NCBI RefSeq assembly: GCF_000189635.1
Contig: NW_002476407.1
Location: 682,001-746,000, forward strand
Direction: 5' to 3'
Length of the DNA stretch: 64,000 nt
Source: Tetrahymena thermophila SB210
Taxonomy: Eukaryota > Ciliophora > Oligohymenophorea > Hymenostomatida > Tetrahymenidae
Of this stretch, positions 49,513 to 62,320 are shown one piece after another; within the stretch, counting starts at the first letter, position 1; the number at the start of each line of letters is the position of its first letter. The notes under the pieces were generated by a model. That model was not told the DNA's origin and made no database searches. It saw only the letters and a list, made by a program, of their open reading frames with translations. Both the position numbers and the translations under genes were made by a program.

Positions 49513-52500
49513 ATGAAGGGTAGCAGTGGAAATCCGAATAAGACACAGCAGTAGTATAGCTCTAAATTTGATAAGGATAGTATGGACCATTAGCCTCATC
49601 CAGTTTAAAAGCATTTTATCAACTAATAATCTCCAGGAAGCTACTAATAAGCACAAGGAACGGGCTTGGAAGATCTTAATGAATTTTAATTAGAATAATA
49701 CTATGAGTAGATGCAAGCTTTATAGAATTAAGAATAAATTGGTAAATTTAATCAATAAAAACAATTGCAGTAGATAAACTCTAATCCAGGTGCTTCTATT
49801 TCAAACGGAGTTACTTAACAATAGATGTAGCAATAGTAAAATTATTTAAAAACGAGTATGAAAGGCAAATACATTTTTTTTAGCTAATAGCAGCAATAAT
49901 AAATTTTAAAGCAGCAGTAATTGTCTTAGTAAATCTAGCAATCCCAAGCATAGCAATTAAATTACGAAAAAAAATTCAATCAAATTCAATCACCTTAATA
50001 TAGTTAGGATGATTTGCAAGATGATCACCATGCTGAAGGGATAGATGATGAAAATATTTATGAGAGTTAGTAAATGGCATAATTGGCAAATCATTTAAAT
50101 GGAAGCCTTAACATGTAAGGAAATGCATAATTCAATAACCTGAGTTAGGGGACTAACTAAAATCAGAATAGCAATACAAATAATAGTTTCAGTTCAGCTG
50201 AAGAAGTTATTAAATCAACAGATGATACAACAATTAAAGAAGAGTTTAAAGAAATTGACAAGCAATGGCAAAAACAATTGATGCAGGATTCTGGTATAAA
50301 TTTATGAATTCAGCAATGCTATAAAAAATAATTTTGGGATAAAATTCAATTTATTGTTGCGAATAAATATTTAAGTTATCTAACAACAATCTTTCTTAGT
50401 ATTGATTGATTGCTTGTTTATTTGATAATAACTGCATAACTGATTGAAAGATGAAATAATAATATTTTTTTTCTAAATATAGAAAAGTATTTTGAGAAGA
50501 TTATTGAGATGAACGATATTGCCTCGTAAAAGCTAAATGATGGGTAGTAAAGAGAAGCTCTAGCAATTTTATATAAAGCAGAAAAGATGCTTGAAGTAAA
50601 AAATAGAAAATTAATTTCTATTGGAGTTAGTTTATTTATCAATTAATTTGATAGATAATTTGTTGTTCGTTTAGAATATATATAAAATACTTTGGTTTTT
50701 TCTCTTATACAACAAAGCATTCAAATAATTATTTAAAATTAAACATATAAATTGACTTGCTGATTAACTTTATAACTCCATTATAATTTTAGCAAGCATA
50801 ATGACTTTAATTTTTTTTTTAATAAAAGCTTGCAGCAAGCTGTGGAAAGGTAATAGATAGAAATCTTATTATTGTGGTATTATACAATAGGGCATGTGCT
50901 TATTAAAGGTATTTTTAATGATAATTTGTTTTATTTAGGTTGTTTAAAATATCTAAATTTTAATGTAAAGCTTATGGATTTTAGATAAGTGTTCGAAGTA
51001 TATTGATGGAGTCATTTATAATCTTGAAATGAGTCTTAAAGAAGAAGACTCTATAGAAAGTATGTCAGATTTAGCTCCAAATTTAGCAGAATCTATGAAG
51101 TAAGGACCAAATTATAATAAAACAGGTAGAAAAAAAAATATTGATAAAGATCTACTCGCATATAAAATAAAGAAATAAACATTTTTAGTTAAATCTTACT
51201 TATAATGTTGTGCAATACTCTCCTAGCAAGGCTTGTAAAATACTATATTTAATTTTTATTTTTGGGAATTTTGAAAATTGATAAAATAAATAAAAGACAT
51301 TAAAAAGCCCTTGATACAGCAAACGAAGGAGCAACTGTTTTAAAAAGGATATTCACGTAGTGTTTTGAATTTTGTAAAGAAATAATCAAAGAAAATGAAA
51401 TGCATTAAACTTGTAATACGATGATAAAATCACCACGTTAAATGTTTTAAAATGGACTTTCATAAGGTCCTCTTTAAAGCTGTAAAAGCAACTGCAGTGC
51501 ACCTCCAACTTAAAGAAATAACTCTAGTGGAGTAAAGAACCAACCTTACCACTTCTAATAAAATTAAAACAGTTATTTTTCGAAAGAAAATGTGGGATAA
51601 TAAAATTTAACTTCAGATTATTCTATGGACTCTATGATGAGCTCAAGAAAAAGTGTTCAACAAGCCAAAGAAGAAGTCTATTTTCAAAAACTTGTTGTTG
51701 AATTTGCTTATACAATTCTCAAGGATATTTAAGGCATGATTAATATAGAAGATTCAGATAAAAGCCAAGTTGATCATTTTAGAGATGCTAGAAGAAGTTT
51801 GTATTTTTGGAAAAATAATCCAGAAAACAATGAGAGACACATCAGACAAGAGTTGAATGTTCCAACAAAGCTGAATGAGGAAGAAACTAGATCTATTCTA
51901 GGCGTCTAAAATGGTTCAGAATGGATTGAAAGCTTTAACATTGGGTCAATTATGCACATGGTCCCAGTCTAGTATGAAGAATTTTCTTTCTTTGGTGATT
52001 TGATGTACGAAATTTCAAAAAAAATGATTTTAGAGAAGGTACTTATTTCTTTATTTTATTTTCATATTTTTCATAATTATTACTTTATAGGTAATTTATC
52101 TGTCAATTAGCTACTTTACTATAGCAACTGAAATCAGATTTATTGAAATAGAAAGGAACAAGCATTTAAATCCTAAAAGTGACCAAACAAAAAATATAGA
52201 TACTGAGGGATTCAAAAAAAGCTAAATTTATCATTTAAAATCAATAGAGATAGTTTGTTAACACATTACATGCAAAAGTCCATACATCAATCATTTAATC
52301 ACTTCTTATCATAAACATTATAATCAAAACCTTGAAACCATAGTAAGCTTTTGATTATGAATGATTATTTATTTTATAAATATATAAAAATATAATAAAA
52401 GCTTGAAGAAAGTTTTAGTTCATTCCAAGATAATAATTTATTTGATGGGTCATAAAACTAACACAATAATTTTATAAATAATTAGAATCACTAGCAATAC

Positions 52501-54445
52501 AATATTCTTTAACAAGGTTTATTTTTTTTAATTTAAATAACCATTTTTAATTTCGTTTTTTATATTCAGAAGATCAGGGTTAATAATTTGAAGAGTTAGT
52601 GAATAACTTTGTTAATGGAATGAGTGAGGATGATTAAACTCCTGTTTATATTTAAAATAATCCTCATTTATCTAGTAATAATGCACATAATATAAATAAT
52701 AGCAGCTTAAATAACTTGCAAAATAGTAGCATGACTAAATTCAACTCAATTAATGGGCAAATAATTCAAAACGATGATATCATTTTAAGCAATGAAAAAA
52801 GAGTCCCAAGCCCAAATTAAAGAAACGGCTCAAATTCTAATATAAAAAAATAAATTAATGGACAGCAAAAATTACAAAATGCTGGATAAGCTGTAAAATC
52901 TTCATATTCCACCCTAACTAAAAGCACAGAAAACGGAATAAATAATAAAGAAAAGAAATTAGGTACAAGCAAATAAGCTGGATCTTAAGTGTGCTAAATG
53001 CTTCCAAGTTCTACTTTAAACAAAAAGAATCTAAATTTAGATTTTAATGGGAATCATATCAGTTCTAGTACAACTAATATGCACTCTGCTAATATAAACC
53101 AATAAAATTTGAATCCAGTTAATAGAAATTTAGCAGAGTTTTTTAGCCATGAAAATTCTAAAAAAAACACTCCTCGCGGAATTTTAAACATCAGGAAATC
53201 TACTCCAGCTGTAGAGCAATCATCGAAAGAAATTGCATTAACCGAGCCTAATATTCCCACAAGTACAAGCTAGCCGAGGTCTAATAGCAAAGTTACAAAG
53301 AAAAGCAAATAAACAAATCTACAAAGCTCACAAATTAAAAAAATGAATGCTTTGACAATAGAAAAAGTCACTCAAATCTTAAAAAACAACTTATTAGCTT
53401 CCTATTCCTCTGCATTTTTATCATGTAGCAATGTTGCTACCTTAAATCACTCAAAGAACCCCTCTTCTAATTAAGATAGGAAAAAACCTTTAACTGCAAG
53501 TGCTGCATTAAGTAATTTTATATAAAAAAATAATTTATTTATTTTACTGGTTTTATTAAAATAATTAATTAATTTAAATTTTATCTTAAAATATTGCAAA
53601 ATTTTTTTAAAAGAATAAAATGGTATAATTATACTTAGCATGCAAATAAAATAAAATTAGTATTTTGTTATTATTTTTATTTAGATTTTATTTATTTAAT
53701 AGCAAAATAAAATTTGAATTCATCACCTGGACTAAAAAAGAAATCACCTTCTAATCTTTAGTAAGATCCACTGAGAAAAAGCGCTTGCATAGTATAACAA
53801 CAGCAACAACCTTCAAGTGGATAGCGTACAAATAATAGTAGCATAAAAAATAATCTAAATAATAATAGTTCTTCATTTCCTTCAACAACTTAGAGCAGCA
53901 CAAAATCTAAAAAGCAAGCTACATCTACAACATCAAGATAATAGACAAATTCAGCAAACACCCAAACATAGCAATAAAGCAATACTAATTAATAATAATA
54001 CTGTAATACTGATAGATAAATTAAAGACACTGACACATAGTAATAGAAAGCAGTTCTATCAGAAGCAAGAGAATCGACTGATAGAAATAAAATTGTAAAA
54101 ATAAAAAATGAAGCTAAATAAAAAATAGTAACAACAGTGCCTTTCAGTGAAGAAGTGAGTGAAAAAAAGAAATAAGGATAAAAATAAAGTACTTCGCAAA
54201 GTAAAAATAGTAAAGAATAGAAAAATACTGACAATAAAAAAATGTTAAGCCCAAGTTTGACAGCAACTAATTTTTTGTCTCTAAAAACAATGAAAAAAGA
54301 AACAATACAATAACTTCTAAAAGATAGCAGTAAAATAATTCCTAAGCTTAATCTAAGCTAGTTAAAACTAAAGACAGATGATATAAGATTTTTCAGTCCA
54401 AGAGAAACTTCCACAAATTCCAATATAAAAAAATAACAAATATGA
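49513..54445 (+). CDS. large Gln-rich TPR-like protein
   Basis: Nine exons (49513-50293, 50483-50595, 50829-50908, 50971-51234, 51297-52038, 52091-52342, 52402-52516, 52570-53511, 53703-54445) join in phase to 1343 residues. About 260 N-terminal residues are Gln-rich (many TAA/TAG codons). A helical-repeat domain begins near residue 262: FEKIIEMNDIASQKLNDG, REALAILYKAEKMLE, CGKVIDRNLIIVVLYN, a WILDKCSKYIDGVIYNLE helix and further helices to about residue 750. The pattern of paired helices with ALAILYKAEKM is TPR-like, so a scaffold role in protein-protein interaction is likely. The C-terminal half is Ser/Asn/Gln/Lys-rich and disordered. No signal peptide or membrane segment. Most introns are under 250 bases. 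Confidence 0.8.
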
Positions 54446-55843
54446 AACCAAAAAATTGCTAAATTTATGGGACAACAGCTTGAATTTGTAATTGCGATGA
54501 TGAAATATTAATTAAATTCAATTACTTATTCTTTTATAACGCTGCTCGAACTATTGAAAGACAAACAAATATTTATAAAATAATAAAACACAAGAGAAAA
54601 TGTAAATCATTTAATTAACATTATATTATATAGAAAATTAATTATTTAACACAAGATGTATCTCTTTTATCTAACAGAATTTATTCTTCTTTCTTTTTTC
54701 ATGTTGTTGCATTAATAAATATTTTAAAATGTCTTCAAATCAAAAAATCATAAACATAATAGTGGTGTTAAGTTCTTTTTCCAATTTTAAAACCTATTAA
54801 AAAATTTTCTTAAGATGAGAACCAATATATTTAATAAATTTCAACTTATATTTATAAATGTTTATAAAGTTCTGATTTGAGAAATTCGAAAACGTTTGTT
54901 CTTTATTAATTATTTATTACCATGAATTAAGATGAACAAATAAAAAATTAATTTAAACGCTATTACATATCAAAAACATCCTAAAGACTGATTAGAAAAA
55001 ATTAAAATGAAATAATTGATAATTCAAGTTATTTCTTTTTGAAATTCGAATAATATATTTAGCTTTGGGCGTTTTATAAATAAATTATTTATTTTGAGAT
55101 TTTGTAAGTAAAACTCAATAATTTAAGAAATATTAAAAAATTTTAGTATACCTTAGAAGCTCTGACAGATTACTTATTTTATAATACAACTATTTTCATT
55201 ACTAGAATATGCCTATGAAATTTATTTAATATAGATATATATTTGTATTCACATATGTATCTAAATAACTTTTTTCTAACGAATAGACTTTTTACTTTTA
55301 ATTAATTTACTTTAATTTGTTTGAAAATATGTATGTATGGATGTATTAGTAATTATATAATACAAATTAATAATCTCTTAACAAAATTTTATTAAATTGA
55401 TTTGTTTTTATTATGATCTCAAATAATAGTTACTAAAAATTGAATAGACCCTAACGCTTCGAAATTTGTTTTAAAATTTGATTATTAAGTAATCATTAGT
55501 CTATAATTCAGTAAAATTTATATATTTAAAGAGATATTTATAATTTTTAAATTCGATATAAGTTAATAAATGAAACTGAATAGTTTGAAAGAAGGATGTA
55601 AAATAAATAAATCTTTTGTAAATACTTTTCATTATTTTTGTATTTTTAAAAATATTATAAATATTACATTTGCACTTAAGGGTGTAACCCTTAAAAAATC
55701 TTACTAATTTATATATTCATACTGAATTTAAGAAAATTAATTAGAGATTGATTGATTAAATTTGAGGAGAGTAAAGCAAATATTTATAATAAATTAATTA
55801 ATTAAAATATAATTCAAAAAAGAAAAAAACTTCAAATAATAAA
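54446..55843. other. AT-rich intergenic region
   Basis: About 1.4 kb between plus-strand genes. A small palindromic patch GGGTGTAACCCTT sits at 55680-55692. No coding sequence recognised. Confidence 0.5.
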
Positions 55844-56581
55844 ATGGGTAATTGCTCTTCTTCTAGTTAAGTATATGAAGCAACTAAATTGGTTAGCTAG
55901 AAATCACTTTTTTAAGAAATAGATGGGGAAAGCCAATTAAATAATATGTTTCAAAAGCTTTAAGAAGATTTAAAAAGACTGACTTAAATGAGTTCAACTC
56001 AACAAAAATAGTAATAATAAATTAATGACTTACTTGGTATATAATAAAACGAAGTAGATATAATTTTATTAGCAAAAACAATTGTCATGGCTATATAAAT
56101 GGCTTATAAATGTGATCAGTAAAAATTATAAGACTTCATCATTTGCGATCAATATCCTTATTTTAATAAGAAGATTGAAAAATCTATAAAAAACAATCAA
56201 ACTCTAAATTTAATAAACTAATACAAAATTATGATATAATTGATTGAATAAAACTAAGATTTTGTTTCAAAAATACTTTCTTAAATAAATAAAATAGAAG
56301 AAATGATACAAAACCAAACAAATTAATATTTAATAATAAACGAAAAAGTCTAGAAAAATTTAAAATAATTAAATTCAACTAAACAAAAAGTTTTGCTTTA
56401 CTTAAGCTAGACTATTAATAAAATTCTAGAAAATCATTAGAATTTTATCCATAACTTCAAAGATTGGTAATCTGATTTGTTAAGAAAGTCAAGCTTTGCT
56501 CTTGAATAATAAATTAACTCTATATAATAATTATCTTACATTATTCTTTAATAAAATTCAAATACATAATTATCATAATGA
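55844..56581 (+). CDS. small Gln-rich coiled-coil protein with myristoylation-type N terminus
   Basis: Single exon of 245 residues, ATG 55844 to TGA 56579-56581. The N terminus MGNCSSSSQVYEATKL carries Gly2 and Cys4 with serines at 5-8, a typical dual N-myristoylation/palmitoylation signal for membrane attachment. The rest is almost entirely predicted helix rich in Gln, Asn, Ile and Lys (for example EVDIILLAKTIVMAIQMAYK and VQKNLKQLNSTKQKVLLYL), consistent with a long coiled coil or helical bundle. No known domain recognised. It is the second protein in the window with an MGNxxS start. Confidence 0.72.
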
Positions 56582-57605
56582 ACCTAAAAAAATCACATAG
56601 TTTATTTTATATTTTATTTTTAATATTTATTTATATTTGTTCATAATTTACTTTAAAATATTAATTTTAGTTAAATACCCATATTCTTTGAAAAGTTTTA
56701 AATAAATAAGAAAAATAAACATAAAATTAATTGTAATACTTTTATTTTGTTATATTTTTTTGAAAATTTGTAACAAATACAATTTTATTTAAGCAATTAA
56801 TTAATATTTAATAATATTTCTAAAAAAATAATTAATGTAATTCTTCCATAATCAAAGGACCAAGATACAAACACCCTTTATGAAGGAATATTAATTATAT
56901 ATATTTATATACTAATAGCTAAATAAAATTATGCTAATATAAATATAAAAAATGTTATAATACATATTTTAAAAATTAATATAAAAATTTAAATTTTAAT
57001 TAGTAAAAAATAAATAATTTTTTGCTTCTTTTAAGTAAGCAAAATACATTTTTTTAAAGAAAATAAAAAAATAAACTTTAATTTTTAAATTATGAATGAA
57101 AATAAGAAGCAAGAATTTTATATAAATATAATATCTCATTTACTATAAGAAAGTCCTCAGCTTAATATTATTAAATTCTTATAAAAAATATATGTTGATT
57201 AATTTATTGTTATATTTTAAATTAGAATTCCAAAGACTATATGACTATATGTTTAAAAAGCTATCTGTTTTTCTAATATATCTAATAAAAGTTTATAAAA
57301 TTAAATTAAATTAATTGTTTTAAGAAGAGAAAAAAATATTAGCCATTTAAATTAATATCATCAATAAGTTATGAGTAACAAGTAAATTTAATGGATATTA
57401 TTTTTGCAAATAATTGAAATTAAAAAGGATATATTTTTTATCTAACACTCATAACATATTTATAAAATTGAAAGAATGATATAGTAATAACGATTTACAG
57501 AAATTGCAAAATAGCTATAACTTCATATAAAAAGAAAGTAATTAAATTAAAAAGATACTATTTTAAAAATAGATTAAGAGATTAAATAAAAATATCATTA
57601 TATTT
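56582..57605. other. AT-rich intergenic region
   Basis: About 1 kb of A/T-rich DNA between plus-strand genes; no feature seen apart from long A/T runs. Confidence 0.5.
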
Positions 57606-60600
57606 ATGGAAAAAGCGGAGACTCTACATGATGATTCGAAAGAAAACAATGAAGATGTTTCAAGTAATGTGATTAAAAGTAAGGAAATTTAAGTATAATA
57701 AGCTAGCTAGCAGGAACAACCTACTAATTAGTAGAAAAAGAAATATAAATTAGATTATAAGTAGCTTTAAAATCGGTAGAATTTTGATTTATCTGATCCA
57801 AATGATATGGAAGTAAAGCATTTATAGACTGAAAATATTTTCATAATTTTAATTTATTTATCACTTACTTATAAGATAGTTAAGACTCTACTTAAGAAAC
57901 AAAATACTGCGAGAACAAAGGCAGATCTAGAAATCCTATACAAAGCTTTTAATGATAATAAATTTATAAAAGATATGGAAAAAGATGTAAATCAGTAGCT
58001 TATTAGAAAGATGCTAAAAAATATGTAATTTGCAGAGTACAAAAGAAGGGAGATTATTTTTAACTAGGGTAAAATTTAATAACTCTAATTTTAATATGTC
58101 TGTTAAAATATTTAAATTATTGTAATATTTTTAAAAGGTGAATAGGCTTCAACATTTTATATCATAATTTAAGGTTCTGTTTGGGTTTTAGTACCAAATA
58201 AATTTGGAACAGCTATAACCGATGAATAAAGCAAAATTAGTAAAGAAATTATTTAAAATCCAGAATTATACTTAAGAATGCCAGATGAATAATTTGTGAA
58301 TAAAGCCTACCCTTAATTTAACTAGATAGCAACCCTTAAATCTGGATATTCTTTTGGTGAAATTGCTTTAAGATAGTGTAATTTAATATTCTTCTTTAAT
58401 ATTTCGCTCTTAATTAACAGTATTTTAAATCAAAACATATTATAAATTACTATAAAGAAACTGTGAGGACAGCTACTGTAATATGTGCTGAAGATACATT
58501 GTGTGCATCAGTTTCAAAAGAAATATTTAATTCTTGTATAAGTGAGTTTTACAAAATATAAAGAGATAAGGAAATTGGATTCCTTCATTAATTCCACATT
58601 TTTACAGATCTGTACAAATAAGATGTTGAAATGATACTCATGTCTTGCACAAAGCACTAGTTTAACAAATATCATGTTATTTACAAAGAGAATGAAGATT
58701 CAGATAGAATTTATTTTTTATAAGAAGGTGAAATTGAGGTAAATTAAATGAATTGCTTGCTTGCTTAAAAATATTTGAAACGCAAAAATTGTAAGTTTTT
58801 ATTTTGTTTATTATAATTAGGTATCAAAAAAATCAGATATATTTACTGAAAATGCTAATCTTTTATATGTGGATAGGACAAAAGACTTGAATATGAATGA
58901 GTTACCTTTCAGAAATTTTGGTAATTAGCTTAGCTATAAGAAAACAATAAAGAGGATTCCTGTAGTAAAGGTTTGTCCAAATAGTATGTTTGGTGATGAA
59001 GAAGCTTTTAATAATAAAAAAAGAGTAACAAAAGCAGTTGTTGCTAGTAATGAGGCAACTTACTACAGCTTGAAAATCAAAGATTTTTATTAAATTATGT
59101 AAAAAAAGTATTGCCCAGAATTTATAGATGAATTAAAAAAGGAAATGCTTATTGAAAAAATAAAATATAGATAAGAAAAATTATGCAAAAATATTTTTAT
59201 TAACCAAATGTTTAATAGTTTTGAATAAAAGATAAGAGAAGAGACTTAATATTCAACTAATAAAGTTTTGAACACTACTGAAATAATCAGATCAAAAAAA
59301 ATGATTTAGGATTCAGAGATATTCAGTTCAATAAATAACACAGCAATTGTTCAATAGAATTCTCCCTCTGCATTAAGTAGGAATGTGTTAAATTCCCATA
59401 GAGAAAATAATTAGTTTTTTATTACTGACCATAAGCTGAGTTTAGAGAAAATCAGATGCTTTTCTCCTCCTCAAATACTAAAAAATGAAAGTTCGTAACA
59501 TTTATTATCTAGCAGTTTGGTTTATAAGGCTAGTAATAGTGGTAGTAATAAACATATCAAATAGAAATTTATTAACTAAACTTTTAATTAGTTCAATGAA
59601 GAAAAGTAACCAGAATAACTAAAAAATTAAGATAACTTGGTTAATGCAAAAAATAATCAAAAAAATAATTTAGAAAGTCCATCTTCATTTCAAAGAATAT
59701 TTAAAAAAATAGTTACTGCATAAACAAAAGAAAAATACCCTGAAGTAATTAGTGAAATATCTTATGTAAGTAGTCCTTTATCTGCAAGAAGATTACAATC
59801 AGCTTAGTGCAAAAGAAATATTTCTAAAAATAGCTAAAGAGCTTAAACCTAATTGCAACATCAACAGCAAAATTAGTAAAATTAATCAGTTGATTTGAAT
59901 AACTTTGTATAAAATACTGAAGCACCTTAATAATAGTAAGCAAGCAGACCAGACTCTTGCTAGGTATCCCCAAGATAAAAGATATAAGAAAAGATAAAAA
60001 AATCAAATAGTCTCAGCCAATAATAAAAGAAAATAATATTGCTATCAATGCAAAAACAAAGAAAGCTGAATTAATAAGAAAATAGCTTTTATGATTATTT
60101 AGAAAATCATGTAAATAATCAGCAAAAATAATCAATACAATATAGCAACTTACAATCACCAAAAAGAGCTGGCTCTGTAAACAATAGGGATTTTTCTCCA
60201 GTTTAACTAGATTCAAAAAGAAAATAAGCTTGTAACCTGTTTTCTTTTCAAGAGAATTAAAATGAAATAAAAATAAATTTAATGAACTAAGGATCTTAAA
60301 AATGTATTGAAAATTAAAACAATAAAGCTTACTAAATAGATTAAAAAAGTAAGATTAAGCTATAATTAAATAGAAAAAACAATCAATCAAATAGAGGAGC
60401 TTCATAAATTTCATAGAGAAATTATAGTTCACAGTAGTCAAACAAATAGCTTTCTCAAACTTAAGTAAATTTCTATCAGAACAAATAAGGAGAATCAATA
60501 AGTAGATCTCCAACTAAAGAAAAACAGCTTAACTCATATAGAAAGGAGAAACAAAATAAATTAGATTAAACTTATGATAAAAATTCATTCTTGAATGTAA

Positions 60601-61427
60601 AAATTAATAATGAAAAGTCTTAAACTCAGTTAAAAAAGTAAAAAGTGTTAATTATGTAACCTAAATTAGAAGGTTTCTAGAAAATCAGCTGCTATGATTA
60701 AGAGTACGATAGTAAACTTAAAGAGTTAGAGTCAGATATATTGAATGATAACTATGTATGTGATTAAATAGAAGCGAAACTTCTGATGAGCTTAGCTGTC
60801 TAAGAAATTATATAAAAAGAAACAAAAGTTGCTCCTATAGATAACAAAAATCCTCTGATTGATATAGACTATGTAAAAAAGCAAGATAGAGAAGCTAAGC
60901 TATACTCAAGAAAATCAATGATGTAAACGAAATCTACAACTTAAAGGACAATTAGCTAAACACCTAAGAATACATCATAAAACCAGAAGATAAATATCAC
61001 AAATAATGACTATAATTAATAAAAATTTCCTTAGAATTACATGAGCCTTATTATAGACTAGTAAAGAGAAAAATGTTACAGTGCAATGACATCTGCATAA
61101 ATATCACCAAAAGAAAAAGTTTAGAACGTAAATTAATTAAGAGTATCCCTTGCACGTAGTAAAAGAATTTCTGTGAATCCAGGAAGATTTTACTTAAAAG
61201 GAGATAAAAGATAATAGTTTTATGATGATTTTAAAGAAGAGTTTTAAGAGAAAGAAACATAAGAAGTTAGCAATAAAACTTAAGAAACAAATACTAGTGA
61301 TGAATATGTAAAAGTTAAACCAAGATATGATAAAAAATAAATTTAATTTAATTGCTAAATAATTAAAAATAAGCAAAAAATGGAAGAATTTAAAAAATTA
61401 GTAAGGTCTTAACTGGGTAAAAAGTGA
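57606..61427 (+). CDS. tandem cyclic-nucleotide-binding-domain protein with long disordered tail
   Basis: Five exons (57606-57812, 57876-58068, 58138-58377, 58458-58738, 58821-61427) join in phase to 1175 residues. After an acidic/Gln-rich N terminus, domain A (about residues 70-260) has the cyclic-nucleotide-binding fold: EIIFNQGEQASTFYIIIQGS, a long insertion, then the phosphate-binding cassette FGEIALRQQTVRTATV with the Gly-Glu and Arg expected to contact cNMP. Domain B (about 270-430) has FNKYHVIYKENEDSDRIYFL, QEGEIEV and NSMFGDEEAFNNKKRVTKAV, where the cassette Arg seems replaced by Lys, so binding there is doubtful. About 750 C-terminal residues are Gln/Asn/Ser/Lys-rich and probably unstructured. 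No kinase, channel or membrane domain is present. It is probably a cAMP/cGMP-responsive regulator or effector. Confidence 0.86.
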
Positions 61428-62320
61428 TTAAAACTCAATAAAAAATAACTTAATTGTTAATTTTATTAATAAAATCATTAAAATGTTATTTTGCAAACAA
61501 AAGAATAGCAATTTTATCAAAAAATGTTTATGGGATAAAATATAAATTATTGTTTTTATAAAAGAATTATTAAACGAAAAAGTGCTTAACTTAATTAAGT
61601 GAATTTATGAATTCTTAATCTAAAAGTTCTTAAAAATGAATCAATCAATCAATTGACTGATTGATCGATCTTTAAAATGTTTAACAAATTTATTTTAAAT
61701 TATATAAAATAGTTAAAATTGTCAATAATTAGTTAATCAAATTTTCTGTTTATTTTATAAATTGTTAAATTTAATTTATAAATAAGCAAATCATAGTGTT
61801 AAATTATTATAATTTAATCAATAAATTCATAGATTTTTTTTATGAAGTTCATAAATTAATTCATTACTTTATTTTTTTTAATGGAATAAAAAATATAAAA
61901 ATATTTTAAAATATAACTCCAAATTTATATAAACTTTCTCTAAAAAAGAGTCAGAAACGTCTATAAAAATATTATAAAATATAATTAAAAATAATAAATT
62001 GTTCTGTTAACTCAAGTAAGCTGTAACAAAAAAGTATTACTCATCAATAATTAGAAGTAAATTAGTTTGTAAGAAGTGGTTAATAAAATTTTTGCATGAT
62101 AACCTACCACTCATTCATTTGCAAATACACTAAATATGTATTTATTTAATCATAAATACTTAGATTTGATTATGTTAAGTAAGATTATACTAAAAAATAT
62201 CTTTAACGAAATTCAATTAAAAACAAATTTCCTAATAGGGAAAAAAAATACATAATATTTATTTATCTATCAAAAATCAGTATTAATTACGAAATATAAG
62301 ATTAATAAGACGACTCATTG
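61428..62320. other. AT-rich intergenic region with short palindrome
   Basis: About 900 bases. At 61641-61664 there is a near-perfect palindrome (TCAATCAATC / GACTGATTGA around AATT), followed by GATCGATC. The rest is A/T-rich without recognisable signal. Confidence 0.5.
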
